This document shows positions 55,694-64,000 of a stretch of DNA of 64,000 nucleotides, one piece after another. Below the pieces are notes generated by a model. The model saw only the letters and a program-made list of their open reading frames with translations. It ran no database searches and was not told where the DNA came from. The DNA is from Candidatus Accumulibacter conexus. Lineage in GTDB: Bacteria; Pseudomonadota; Gammaproteobacteria; Burkholderiales; Rhodocyclaceae. The stretch spans positions 107,610 to 171,609 of the forward strand of contig JAGFNJ010000003.1 in assembly GCA_017592775.1 (NCBI GenBank), in the 5' to 3' direction. The first letter of the stretch is position 1. Every line of letters begins with the position of its first letter. A program made the translations under genes and the position numbers.

Positions 55694-56934
55694 CGAACGG
55701 CAGACTTTCTCTGGTAGGTACGCGCGACGTAGGCATCGACGATGGCGATGAACTCCTCGGCGATGTGCTCGCCGCGCAGGGTCACCGTCTTGACGCCATC
55801 CTCGAACACCGGCGCCGCCGGCACCTCGCCGGTTCCCGGCAGGCTGATGCCGATGTTGGCGTGCTTGCTTTCCCCCGGCCCATTGACGACGCAGCCCATC
55901 ACCGCCAGGGTCATGTTCTCGACCCCGTCGTGCTCGATCCGCCATTGCGGCATCCGGCGCCGGACATGCTCCTGGATCGACTGCGCCAGTTCCTGGAAGA
56001 AGGTGCTGGTCGTCCGGCCGCAACCCGGACAGGCGACGACCATCGGCGTGAAGGCGCGCAGCCCCATCGTCTGCAGCATCTCCTGCGCGACGATGACCTC
56101 CTGTGTCCGTGCCCCGCCGGGCTCTGGAGTCAGCGAGACGCGGATGGTATCGCCGATCCCCTCCTGCAGCAGGACCGCCATCGCTGCCGTCGACGCGACG
56201 ATGCCCTTCGAGCCCATGCCGGCCTCGGTCAGCCCCAGGTGCAGGGCATAGTCGCAACGTCGCGACAGCTCGCGATAGATGGCGATCAGGTCCTGCACGC
56301 CCGAGACCTTGCACGACAGCACGATGCGCTCGCCCGGCATGCCGAGCGCCTCGGCCCGGGCGGCCGACTCGAGTGCCGAGACGACCATCGCCTCGCGCAT
56401 CACGGCGACCGCATCCTGCGGCGCCGCCCGCCGCGCGTTCTCGTCCATGATCCGTGCCAGCAGATCCTGATCGAGGCTGCCCCAGTTGACGCCGATGCGT
56501 ACCGGCTTCCCGTAGCGGCAGGCGATCTCGATCATCTGCGCGAACTGCTCGTCGCGCTTGCGGCCGTGACCGACGTTGCCCGGATTGATGCGGTACTTGG
56601 CCAGCCCCTCCGCACACTCCGGATGGTCGGCCAGCAGGCGGTGTCCGTTGTAATGGAAGTCGCCGATCAGCGGCACATCGACCCCCATCCGGGCCAGTTG
56701 CTCGCGGATCGGCGCCACGGCGGCAGCCGCTTGCGGCGTATTGACCGTCACCCGCACCAGCTCCGATCCGGCCCGTGCCAGCTCGGCACACTGGATCGCC
56801 GTGCGGACGATGTCGGCCGTGTCCGTGTTGGTCATCGACTGGACGACCACCGGCGCCGCACCTCCGATCGTCACCTGCCCCACGCGAACCGGGCGCGTCA
56901 GCCGGCGCCGGCTGTCTTCGCCGCCAGCGCTCAC
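55690..56934 (-). CDS. ispG: 4-hydroxy-3-methylbut-2-enyl-diphosphate synthase (flavodoxin/ferredoxin)
   Basis: IspG (GcpE) converts MEcPP to HMBPP in the non-mevalonate isoprenoid pathway, using a 4Fe-4S cluster. The 414-residue protein shows [28 protein letters not shown], and the cluster ligands ACPGCGRT and [10 protein letters not shown]. The order rodZ-ispG-hisS is conserved in proteobacteria. Confidence 0.97.
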   Translation of the reverse strand: MSAGGEDSRRRLTRPVRVGQVTIGGAAPVVVQSMTNTDTADIVRTAIQCAELARAGSELVRVTVNTPQAAAAVAPIREQLARMGVDVPLIGDFHYNGHRLLADHPECAEGLAKYRINPGNVGHGRKRDEQFAQMIEIACRYGKPVRIGVNWGSLDQDLLARIMDENARRAAPQDAVAVMREAMVVSALESAARAEALGMPGERIVLSCKVSGVQDLIAIYRELSRRCDYALHLGLTEAGMGSKGIVASTAAMAVLLQEGIGDTIRVSLTPEPGGARTQEVIVAQEMLQTMGLRAFTPMVVACPGCGRTTSTFFQELAQSIQEHVRRRMPQWRIEHDGVENMTLAVMGCVVNGPGESKHANIGISLPGTGEVPAAPVFEDGVKTVTLRGEHIAEEFIAIVDAYVARTYQRKSAVR

Positions 56935-56959
56935 GGTCCGCCCACCACTTGCCGCAGCC

Positions 56960-57877
56960 TCATTCGACCGTCAACCGGGCCACATCACCCTTGCTGTGCG
57001 GCGCCAGGTCGATCGCGCGGCCGCGATAGTGCACCGTCACCTGCGTCGCATTGCCGATCACCAGCGAAAAAGGGGCCTGACCGCCGATCTCGCGCTGACT
57101 CGCGGCCGGCATCATCCCGGATACGATCATCTGTCCCATCGCATCGCGCACTTCGACCCACGCCGACTGGGCGAAAGAAAGCTTGAGGTCACCGCCGGTG
57201 GCCGCCGCGTCCGCTGCGGACGAAGCCGCCGCCAGCACCGTTGCGTTCGGGGCACTGACGGTGGTCACCGATTCGGAAGCTGCAGCGCGCGTCGTCGACT
57301 CGACGGCTGCCGGCGCCGCCGGCGCTGGCTGCGCCCGCTCCGCCCGTGGCGCCGCCGACCGGCTCTCGATCAACTCGCTCAGCCGCACCTGCCACGCATC
57401 CAGTGGAGCGAAAAAGTAGACCAGCACCGCCAGCCCGAGCAGCAGCAGGCCGCCAAAAACGGCCAGGTAATCCCGCCGCTCGACCCGTCGACCGGTCGGC
57501 GGTGGCAGGTGGGCGCTGGTTCCGGCCGACGCTGCGAGCTGTGGCTTCTGCTGCAATTCGGCGGCATCGAGACCGCGCATCAGTTGCTCGACGTCCAGAC
57601 CGAAGAGGCGCGCATAGTTGCGCACGAAGCCGCGGATCATCGTGTTGCCAGGCAGGAGCTGCCATTCCTCGTTCTCGAGCGCTGCCACCTGCCCCTGCCC
57701 GAGCTTGAGCGACTGCGCCACCTCGGCCAGACTGAGTCCGCGCGCCTCGCGCGCCGCGCGCAGTTGTTGCCCGACGCCCCCGGCGGGCGCTGCTGCCGAT
57801 GCGCCCGCTGCCACCCCGGCCGCGGCGGCCACCGGGGACTCCTCCGGCGGCAGCGGGAGAATGCCCTGCTCACTCAT
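56960..57877 (-). CDS. rodZ: RodZ-like cytoskeletal HTH protein
   Basis: A 305-residue bitopic protein. It has an N-terminal HTH_25/Xre-like domain ([20 protein letters not shown]..., about 35-100), one transmembrane segment (about 140-160), and an Ala/Pro/Thr-rich linker. A periplasmic DUF4115 domain follows ([15 protein letters not shown]...[21 protein letters not shown]). RodZ links MreB filaments to the membrane and sets rod shape. The gene overlaps pilW by four bases. Confidence 0.94.
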   Translation of the reverse strand: MSEQGILPLPPEESPVAAAAGVAAGASAAAPAGGVGQQLRAAREARGLSLAEVAQSLKLGQGQVAALENEEWQLLPGNTMIRGFVRNYARLFGLDVEQLMRGLDAAELQQKPQLAASAGTSAHLPPPTGRRVERRDYLAVFGGLLLLGLAVLVYFFAPLDAWQVRLSELIESRSAAPRAERAQPAPAAPAAVESTTRAAASESVTTVSAPNATVLAAASSAADAAATGGDLKLSFAQSAWVEVRDAMGQMIVSGMMPAASQREIGGQAPFSLVIGNATQVTVHYRGRAIDLAPHSKGDVARLTVE

Positions 57878-58674
57878 TCCGGTTTTCCCTTCAGCAATTC
57901 CTGCGCCTCGGGCGACAGCGGGAACTTTCGCCGCAACTGACTGGTGTAGCGGGCCTCGGCCGAACGGTTGCCCAGCGCCCGTTCGATTCGCACGCCGAGC
58001 CACAACGCCTCGGCGTTGGGCTCGTTGTGACGCAGCAGATCACCGAGCCCCTGGCGCGCCAGCTCGAGATCGCCCTTGCGATAGTTGATGTTCGCCAGCT
58101 CGAGCAACGCCGGCGGGTTGCCCGGCAGGATGCGCAGGCTCTGCTGCACGTAGCCCTCGGCCGTGTCGAGGTCACCAATCCTCGCATGGCAGCTACCGGC
58201 GTTGAGGTAGGCCTTCTCCGGCGTCTTGTAGAGGGGATTCTTCATTGCCGCCTGGATATGGCTGAGCGCTTCCTTCTCGCGCCCCACCTGGCAGAGGAAC
58301 CAGCCGTAATTGTTGTTGATCTCCGGATCCTTGCCGTCCAGGCTCAGTGCACGGCGGAAATCCTGGTCCGCCAGTTGCAGCTCGCGGATGCGGTACGCCG
58401 CCAGTCCGCGCATGCTGTAGGCGGTCGCATAGTCCGGGTCGATGAGGATGGCGATGCTCAGTTCCTCGAGCGCGACCGTCAGGTTGCCGCTCTGCAGATA
58501 CATCGCGCCGAGTTCGGTGTGCAGCTTGGCGCGTGTGCGCGGATCGCGCGGCTTCGTCGGCTGCCGCGAATCGACCTCGTCTTCGGCAGGCTTCTTCACT
58601 GCCGGCGACACCGAGCCCGAAGAGCAGGCTGCGAGGCCCAGGCAGACGACCAGACCGAGCAACACCCGTCTCAC
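57874..58674 (-). CDS. pilW: Type IV pilus biogenesis/stability lipoprotein PilW (PilF)
   Basis: A 266-residue TPR lipoprotein with lipobox LAAC (Cys 17) and about six TPR repeats, e.g. [20 protein letters not shown]. PilW/PilF is the pilotin that helps the PilQ secretin assemble. It follows rlmN with a four-base overlap, the family's standard context. Confidence 0.93.
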   Translation of the reverse strand: MRRVLLGLVVCLGLAACSSGSVSPAVKKPAEDEVDSRQPTKPRDPRTRAKLHTELGAMYLQSGNLTVALEELSIAILIDPDYATAYSMRGLAAYRIRELQLADQDFRRALSLDGKDPEINNNYGWFLCQVGREKEALSHIQAAMKNPLYKTPEKAYLNAGSCHARIGDLDTAEGYVQQSLRILPGNPPALLELANINYRKGDLELARQGLGDLLRHNEPNAEALWLGVRIERALGNRSAEARYTSQLRRKFPLSPEAQELLKGKPE

Positions 58675-59786
58675 GCGCTTGCCCCCTGCGGCAGCAGTTC
58701 GAGAACGAAGCTGCGGTTGCTCCGCTGCGTCCGGTCGCGCACCTGCCCGGCCAGTTGACCACAGGCGGCGGCGATGTCATCGCCGCGCGTCCTGCGTGTC
58801 GTCGTGACGACGCCGCCGGCAAGCAGGATTTCGGCGAAACGACGCACCCGCGTCGCCGGCGAGCGCCGGTACGGCGAACCCGGAAAGGGGTTGAAAGGAA
58901 TCAGGTTGAACTTGCACGGCACCGCACGCGTCAGCGCCAGCAGCGCATCGGCCTGCGCATCCGAGTCGTTGACGCCGTCGAGCATGACGTACTCGAAGGT
59001 GATGAAATCACGCGGCGCCCGCTCGAGGTAACGCTGGCAGGCTGCCAGCAGCGCGCGCAACGGATACTTGCGATTGATCGGCACCAGTTCGTCACGCAGA
59101 CGGTCGTCCGGAGCGTGCAGCGAAACCGCCAGCGCCACCGGGCACTCGTCGCGCAGTCGATCCATCGCCGGCACCAGACCGGAAGTCGACACCGTGACCC
59201 GCCGCCGCGACAGGCCATAGGCGTTGTCGTCGAGCATCAGTCGCAGGGCCCGCACGGTGTTGTCGAGGTTCGCCAGCGGCTCGCCCATGCCCATCAGGAC
59301 GACATTGCTGATCAGTCGCTCGCCATTCGCCGGATGTTCCGGCCAGGCACCCAGCGCATGCCGCACCTGCCAGAGCTGGCCGATGATCTCCGCCACCGTC
59401 AGGTTGCGGTTGAAACCCTGCTTGCCGGTGGCGCAGAAGGAACAGTCGAGCGCGCAGCCGGCCTGCGTCGAAATGCAGAGCGTTCCGCGCTCCTCCTCGG
59501 GAATGAAGACGGCCTCGACGGCATTGCCGCCGCCGACGTCGAAAAGGAACTTGCGCGTGCCGTCTTCGGCCAGCCGGTCGGCGACGACCGGCGGTGGCTG
59601 CACCACCGCCAGCAAGTCGAGCTTCTCGCGCAGGCTGCGGGCGATGTCGGTCATCGCCGAGAAGTCCGCCTGCCCGCAGCGATGCAGCCAGCGCAGCACC
59701 TGCCGCGCACGAAACGGCTTCTCGCCCTGGTCGGCGAAGAAAGCCGCCAGTCCGGCGGCATCGAAATCGAGCAGGTTGACTGCCAT
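58671..59786 (-). CDS. rlmN: Dual-specificity rRNA/tRNA adenine-C2 methyltransferase RlmN
   Basis: A radical-SAM enzyme that methylates A2503 of 23S rRNA and A37 of tRNAs. The cluster motif CALDCSFC and GMGEPLAN are present. The catalytic Cys lies in the C-terminal region; the family's first active-site Cys is within [16 protein letters not shown] (about residue 340). The 371-residue length is normal. Confidence 0.96.
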   Translation of the reverse strand: MAVNLLDFDAAGLAAFFADQGEKPFRARQVLRWLHRCGQADFSAMTDIARSLREKLDLLAVVQPPPVVADRLAEDGTRKFLFDVGGGNAVEAVFIPEEERGTLCISTQAGCALDCSFCATGKQGFNRNLTVAEIIGQLWQVRHALGAWPEHPANGERLISNVVLMGMGEPLANLDNTVRALRLMLDDNAYGLSRRRVTVSTSGLVPAMDRLRDECPVALAVSLHAPDDRLRDELVPINRKYPLRALLAACQRYLERAPRDFITFEYVMLDGVNDSDAQADALLALTRAVPCKFNLIPFNPFPGSPYRRSPATRVRRFAEILLAGGVVTTTRRTRGDDIAAACGQLAGQVRDRTQRSNRSFVLELLPQGASA

Positions 59787-59814
59787 GGTGACCGACGCGG
59801 CGGGTCCGCAGAGG

Positions 59815-60243
59815 CTAGCGGCCGGCGTAAACGCTCATCTCGGGGAAGAAGAACGCGACCTCGACCTTGGCCGTCTCTGGCCCGTCGGAACCGTGCACCG
59901 CGTTGGCGTCGATCGACTCGGCGAAGTCGGCGCGGATCGTTCCCGGTTCGGCCTTCTTCGGATCGGTGGCGCCCATCAGTTCGCGGTTCTTGGCGATCGC
60001 GTTCTCGCCCTCGAGCACCTGGATCATGACCGGCCCCGAGATCATGAAATCAACCAGATCCTTGAAGAACGGGCGCTCCCGGTGCACGGCATAGAAGGCG
60101 CCGGCCTCCTGCGGTGACAGCCAGGCCATCTTCGCGGCAATCACCTTCAGCCCATTGGTTTCAAAACGGGAATAGATCTTGCCGATGACGTTCTTCGCAA
60201 CGGCATCGGGCTTGATGATGGAAAGGGTACGTTCGCTGGCCAT
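59815..60243 (-). CDS. ndk: Nucleoside-diphosphate kinase
   Basis: A 142-residue NDP kinase that transfers phosphate from NTP to NDP through a phosphohistidine. The catalytic His is in the [10 protein letters not shown] motif (about residue 117). [11 protein letters not shown] and [14 protein letters not shown] are also conserved. It is 28 bp upstream of rlmN. Confidence 0.97.
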   Translation of the reverse strand: MASERTLSIIKPDAVAKNVIGKIYSRFETNGLKVIAAKMAWLSPQEAGAFYAVHRERPFFKDLVDFMISGPVMIQVLEGENAIAKNRELMGATDPKKAEPGTIRADFAESIDANAVHGSDGPETAKVEVAFFFPEMSVYAGR

Positions 60244-60588
60244 GGATCACTCTCCGGATGGGGTGGATGAAGAAAAATGACACGAAATCATATTGCTAGA
60301 CACATAACTTGAAGATTATACCAAGACTCGGGCATGAATGCCGATGGCGATGCAAATAGCAGCGTGGATCGACGCCGGTGGAGACGGCCGGGAGCGGTCC
60401 CGCTCCGGCAACGGCGGCCGTGTTGCCGCGATCAGACGCATCTGCGCGTGGCACGCCAGCCCATGGTGGACCGTCCGTCTCCTCCAGGCCGCAGCCCGCC
60501 GCGCGTACACCGCGAAAGACGGGGCGCACGCGGGTTTCCCCGCGCGCGCCCCGATACCGCCAGCCCCGATCGGCGAACGCCGCTACAG
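60244..60588. promoter_or_regulatory. Promoter region of the ndk-rlmN-der operon
   Basis: A 345-bp gap between the dctM stop and ndk. On the minus strand TATAAT lies at 60315-60320, preceded by TGG (extended -10 TGN-TATAAT). Transcription would start near 60308, about 65 bp before the ndk ATG. No good -35 is seen, as expected for an extended -10 promoter. Nothing gene-like is visible in the rest. Confidence 0.45.
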
Positions 60589-61872
60589 CTACATCATGCC
60601 GAGCTTCGTCGGCAGCCAGGTCGAAATGATCGGCACGTAGGTGACGGCGACCAGGAAGACGAGCATCGACAGCAGCCACGGCCAGACGGCGACGGTCAGT
60701 TCGGTGATCCCCATCTTGGTGATGCCGGAAGCGACGTAGAGATTCAGCCCAACCGGCGGATGGCACATGCCGACCTCCATGTTCACCACCATCAGGATGC
60801 CGAAGTGCACCGGATCGATGCCCAGTTTCATCGCTACAGGAAAGAGAATCGGTGCAAAAATCAGCACGATCGACGACGGTTCCATGAAGTTGCCGGCGAG
60901 CAGCAGGATGATGTTCACCGCCAGCAGGAAGGCGATCACTCCCAGTCCGTGCCCGAGCATCCAGTCCGCGAGCGTCTGCGGGATGTTCTCGTTGGTCATG
61001 ATGAACGAGAAGAGGACGGCGTTGGTGATGATGTAGAGCAGCATCGCCGACATGTTTGCCGAGCTGAGCAGCACTCTCGGCACGTCCTTCATCGTCAGAT
61101 CCTTGTAGACGAAGACGGAAACGAAGAAGGCGTAGACCGCGCTCATCGCCGCTGCCTCGGTCGGCGTGAACATGCCGCTGTAGATGCCACCCATGACGAC
61201 GATGATCAGGAACAGGCCCCAGGCCGACTCGCGGAAGGACTTCAGGCGCTGCGTGAAGGAAGCCTTCGGCATGCGCGGGTAGTCGAACTTCTTCGCCCGG
61301 TACCAGGTGACACCACCCAGCGTCATCGCCAGCAGGATGCCCGGGATGACGCCGGCCATGAACAGCGCACCGACCGAGGTGTTGGTCGCCACCGAGTACA
61401 TGACCATGACGATCGACGGCGGGATCAGGATGCCGAGCGCGCCCGAGGTGGTGATGACGCCGGCGCCGAAGCGGTTGGGGAAGCCCGCCCGGACCATCGC
61501 CGGCATCAGGATCGATCCGATCGCAACGACGGTCGCCGGCGACGAGCCGGACACCGCGGCGAACAGAGCACAGGCCATCACCCCGGCAAGCCCGAGGCCA
61601 CCGTACCAGTGGCCGACGACGTCGGTCGCGAACTTGATCATCCGCCGCGCGACGCCGCCGTGGGTGAGGAAGTTGCCAGCCAGGATGAAGAACGGAATCG
61701 CCATGATCTCGAACTTCTCGATGCCGGTGAAGAGCTTCAGGGCGACCGATTCGAGCGGCACCTGGGTGAACATGAAGAGGAAGCTGAGTACCGTCAGGCC
61801 GAGCGAAATCGAGATCGGCATGCCGGTCAGCATGAGGACCAGCAGGATGACAAAGATGATGATGGCGTTCAT
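60589..61872 (-). CDS. dctM: TRAP transporter large permease DctM
   Basis: A 427-residue membrane protein with about 12 hydrophobic segments, the transport subunit of a TRAP C4-dicarboxylate-type transporter. Family motifs: IPFFILAGNFLTHGGVARRM, AAVSGSSPATVVAIGSI, GALGILIPPSIVMVMY and GMFTPTEAAAMSAVYAF. Its ATG overlaps dctQ by four bases. Import is driven by a Na+/H+ gradient. The substrate is probably a C4-dicarboxylate or similar acid, which is inference. Confidence 0.95.
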   Translation of the reverse strand: MNAIIIFVILLVLMLTGMPISISLGLTVLSFLFMFTQVPLESVALKLFTGIEKFEIMAIPFFILAGNFLTHGGVARRMIKFATDVVGHWYGGLGLAGVMACALFAAVSGSSPATVVAIGSILMPAMVRAGFPNRFGAGVITTSGALGILIPPSIVMVMYSVATNTSVGALFMAGVIPGILLAMTLGGVTWYRAKKFDYPRMPKASFTQRLKSFRESAWGLFLIIVVMGGIYSGMFTPTEAAAMSAVYAFFVSVFVYKDLTMKDVPRVLLSSANMSAMLLYIITNAVLFSFIMTNENIPQTLADWMLGHGLGVIAFLLAVNIILLLAGNFMEPSSIVLIFAPILFPVAMKLGIDPVHFGILMVVNMEVGMCHPPVGLNLYVASGITKMGITELTVAVWPWLLSMLVFLVAVTYVPIISTWLPTKLGMM

Positions 61873-62567
61873 TGCTTCTTGCCTCCCTGGCCGGGCCGGT
61901 CTTCCGGATGGTGTTCTGGGTACTTCAGGTCGTGCGGATGCAGGTTGTCCTCGAGCCGGAACGTCTCGGCAACATCGGGATTCTCCTCGAGGCCGTCGAC
62001 GTGGCCATGGTCGTGATGCGGCAGCTCGCCCGTGCGGATGAAGCTCCAGGTCACCTGCAGGAAGCGGAAGCACATCAGCGACGAACCGAGCGGGATCGCA
62101 CTGTAGACGATCCACGTCGGCCACTCGAGGTCGGGCGTCGTCGGACCTTCGGGCACGTCGCCGACGTCCCAGCCAAGCAATGTATAGGAGGCGTAGTGGA
62201 AGCCGTTCTCCCAGACGAAGTGCGCCCCCAGCGTACCGACGATGCCGGTGAACAGGGCGCCGGCGAGCAGGCCGAAGATGACGAACTTGCCGCGCATCTG
62301 TTCGTCCATGCGGTTGATCAGCACATCCACACCGACGTGGATGCCGGTCCGCACACCGTAGGCGGCGCCGAACTTGGCCATCCAGACGAACATGATGATG
62401 CACAATTCCTGCGCCCAGCCGAAGTTGAGTGACAGCAGCCAGTCCTGCAGGCCGGGAATCGACATTCCCGAGAAATAGCGATGCATGACCGACAGGAAGA
62501 TGATCGTCGTTGCCGCCCCCATGAGGAAGGTGATCAGCCACTCCTCGAGGTGATCCAGTAGCTTCAT
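61869..62567 (-). CDS. dctQ: TRAP transporter small permease DctQ
   Basis: A 232-residue protein with four transmembrane helices, including FGWAQELCIIMFVWMAKFGAA with the family's Glu and the charged GIHVGVDVLI segment. It is longer than usual, with a His/Glu/Asp-rich cytoplasmic tail of about 45 residues (LPHHDHGHVDG) that might bind metal. It is fused functionally to dctM by translational overlap. Confidence 0.92.
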   Translation of the reverse strand: MKLLDHLEEWLITFLMGAATTIIFLSVMHRYFSGMSIPGLQDWLLSLNFGWAQELCIIMFVWMAKFGAAYGVRTGIHVGVDVLINRMDEQMRGKFVIFGLLAGALFTGIVGTLGAHFVWENGFHYASYTLLGWDVGDVPEGPTTPDLEWPTWIVYSAIPLGSSLMCFRFLQVTWSFIRTGELPHHDHGHVDGLEENPDVAETFRLEDNLHPHDLKYPEHHPEDRPGQGGKKQ

Positions 62568-62592
62568 AGAGAATGACTCCTCCGCCTGCCTG

Positions 62593-62628
62593 AAAAAAGG
62601 CCCGTTGGGTCAGGCATCCCAACGGGCC
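62593..62628 (-). terminator. Intrinsic terminator between dctP and dctQM
   Basis: On the minus strand a perfect 11-bp stem (GGCCCGTTGGG/CCCAACGGGCC at 62599-62609 and 62618-62628) with an 8-nt loop is followed by six Ts (62593-62598). It lies after the dctP stop and before dctQ. It probably reduces transcription of the permeases relative to the binding protein. Confidence 0.85.
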
Positions 62629-62650
62629 GTTTCCGTCCTCCCGGCCGCGA

Positions 62651-63664
62651 TCAGAATTTGGTCGGATCGAAGCCCGTCTCCTTGTACACCGACTGCAGCA
62701 GGTCCTTGCCGATGCGCGATTCCATCTTCACGTGCACCGGGGCCAGCGCCTTCTTGAAGGCCGTCTTCTCGTCCGCCGTCAGGGCGTACACCTGCGTCTT
62801 GCCGCTCTTCTTCACACCTTCCAGATCCTTGTCGTTCTGCTCCTTGGCGATCTTGTTGGCGTAGACGGTCGATTCCTTCATTGCCGTTTCGAGCTGACCG
62901 CGAACGTCAGCCGGCAAACCTTCCCAGAACTTCTTGTTGGCGATCACCGCATAGCCGAGATAGCCGTGCTCGGTCAGCGCGAGGTGTTTCTGCACCTCGT
63001 ACATCTTCTGCGTGTACAGGTTGGAGATCGGGTTCTCGGTGCCATCGACGACACCGGTCTGCAACGCCTGATAGACCTCGGAGAAGGCCATCACCTGCGG
63101 CAGCGCGCTCAGCGCACGGATCTGTTCCTCGAGCACCTTCGACGACTGGATGCGCAGCTTCTTGCCCTTCAGGTCGGCCGGCATCTTGATCGGCGTATTG
63201 GCCGAGAACGACTTGAAGCCGTTGTCCCAGAACGCCAGCCCGAAGACCCCCTTCGGCTCGAGCTTCTTCAGCAGGCTCTGGCCGACCGGACCCTGCGTCA
63301 CCTTGTGCAGTTCCTCGTAGTTGTCGAAGATGTACGGCAGGTCGAACAGTTCGAATTCCTTGACTCCGAGCGGGCCGAACTTGGCCAGCGACGGTGCGAG
63401 CATCTGCACCGCTCCGAGCTGCAGCGCCTCCATTTCCTCCTTGTCCTTGTACAGCGTCGAGTTGGCGTAGACCTCGACCTTGACCTTGCCCTTCGTCAGC
63501 TCTCCGGCCCGTTTGGCAAAGAATTCGGCGGCGAGTCCCTTCGGCGTGTCGTGCGCCACGACGTGGCTGAACTTGATGACGATCGGCTGCTGGGCGACGG
63601 CGGTGAAAGGGGTCGCCGCCAGCGTGCAGGCGGCCAGACCGAAGAACAGCTTGGCAAATCTCAT
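62651..63664 (-). CDS. dctP: TRAP transporter substrate-binding protein DctP
   Basis: A 337-residue periplasmic solute receptor. It has a signal peptide (MRFAKLFFGLAACTLAATPFTAVA, cleavage after AVA). The DctP signatures IKFSHVVAHDTPKG, VEVYANSTLYKD and FDLPYIFDNYEELHK are present. The conserved substrate-carboxylate Arg lies in KKLRIQSSKV, and GVVDGTENPISN follows. AAGGAGG lies eight bases before ATG 63664. The high expression expected is consistent with the terminator following it. Confidence 0.95.
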   Translation of the reverse strand: MRFAKLFFGLAACTLAATPFTAVAQQPIVIKFSHVVAHDTPKGLAAEFFAKRAGELTKGKVKVEVYANSTLYKDKEEMEALQLGAVQMLAPSLAKFGPLGVKEFELFDLPYIFDNYEELHKVTQGPVGQSLLKKLEPKGVFGLAFWDNGFKSFSANTPIKMPADLKGKKLRIQSSKVLEEQIRALSALPQVMAFSEVYQALQTGVVDGTENPISNLYTQKMYEVQKHLALTEHGYLGYAVIANKKFWEGLPADVRGQLETAMKESTVYANKIAKEQNDKDLEGVKKSGKTQVYALTADEKTAFKKALAPVHVKMESRIGKDLLQSVYKETGFDPTKF

Positions 63665-63875
63665 GTTTTCTCCTCCTTGAGAATGATGTCGGATTGGTGA
63701 CAACCGGTACTGCAGCGACGACTATCACAGAAACGCACGCCGGCGAACATTGTGGAAATCCGCAATGCGCTGACGACGGCGACCGGGCGGCGCACGCCGG
63801 CACCCGCCGCAGCAGTTCTCATTTTAGATTCCATGGTAGCGGGTGGTGAGGGTAGAGACTGTTGGAAGGGGTGAA

Positions 63876-64000
63876 TCAGCCGGTGTCTGGGGCGTTGGGA
63901 GCGAGGCGCTGCTGCATGAAGCGCATGAGGTGATCCCAGTCATCGAACGGCAGGTACTGTAGCAAGGCGCGCAGGTGTTCGAAGAAGGTACGGCGGGAGG
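63876..64000 (-). CDS. C-terminus of a probable transposase (partial)
   Basis: On the minus strand a frame enters from the right edge, reads SRRTFFEHLRALLQYLPFDD and then WDHLMRFMQQRLAPNAP, and stops at 63876-63878. The sequence resembles the helical C-terminal end of DDE transposases, but only 41 codons are available, so the family cannot be named. About 210 bp separate it from the dctP start. Confidence 0.4.
   Translation of the reverse strand, partial: SRRTFFEHLRALLQYLPFDDWDHLMRFMQQRLAPNAPDTG

Overview
The window is high-GC DNA (strongly GC-rich third codon positions) from a betaproteobacterium, most likely of the Rhodocyclales ('Candidatus Accumulibacter'/Azonexus type). This is inferred from the conserved block ndk-rlmN-pilW-rodZ-ispG-hisS-yfgM-bamB-der, the uvrC-pgsA pair beside tRNA-Gly and tRNA-Cys, and the protein sequences. 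No rRNA or CRISPR array is present.

Layout. 0.3-8.3 kb: envelope/secreted proteins (small secreted protein, collagen-like lipoprotein, a 1059-aa CHAP/Calx-beta/Cys-rich protein, a PDZ-TPR-CsgG protein). 8.3-25 kb: housekeeping and accessory genes (sixA, hydrolases, two tRNAs, pgsA, uvrC, a SEC-C/TPR/GT41-like glycosyltransferase, amidase, queuosine-precursor transporter, psd, a zinc-ribbon/PD-(D/E)XK protein, acyl-CoA ligase, a PLD-FHA fusion, Uma2). An MpaB-type oxygenase gene here is frameshifted by a perfect 43-bp tandem duplication.

25.6-35.8 kb: an accessory island with lower GC in its central genes. I read it as the remains of an integron. It has a decayed integron-integrase fragment on the minus strand, a decayed cupin gene and a 12-copy 21-bp minisatellite. 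A two-gene cassette follows (RNase-H-like protein plus Hanks-type Ser/Thr kinase, overlapping ATGA) and ends in a canonical attC. Next come an IS91-family element with its tyrosine recombinase and a frameshifted HUH transposase, a second attC containing its own 43-bp tandem duplication, and a SIR2-STAND NTPase gene that looks like an Avs5-type anti-phage protein. The island ends with a PIN-toxin relic with its partner gene and a GNAT acetyltransferase. The kinase cassette is the best candidate for an undescribed, possibly defensive, system.

35.9-51 kb: methyltransferase, CrtC/AttH-like lipocalin, MscS-cNMP channel, moeA and moaA (molybdenum cofactor), paired TIGR04282/TIGR04283-type glycosyltransferases, a formylglycine-generating-enzyme-like protein, a 1537-aa CheB-CheR-PAS-GGDEF-EAL signalling protein, a low-molecular-weight phosphatase and a helical Ala-rich protein.

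51-60.3 kb: the tightly overlapping minus-strand operon rlmN-pilW-rodZ-ispG-hisS-yfgM-bamB-der with ndk upstream. 60.6-63.7 kb: a dctPQM-type TRAP transporter with a terminator-like hairpin between the binding-protein gene and the membrane genes. The right edge holds the C-terminus of a probable transposase.
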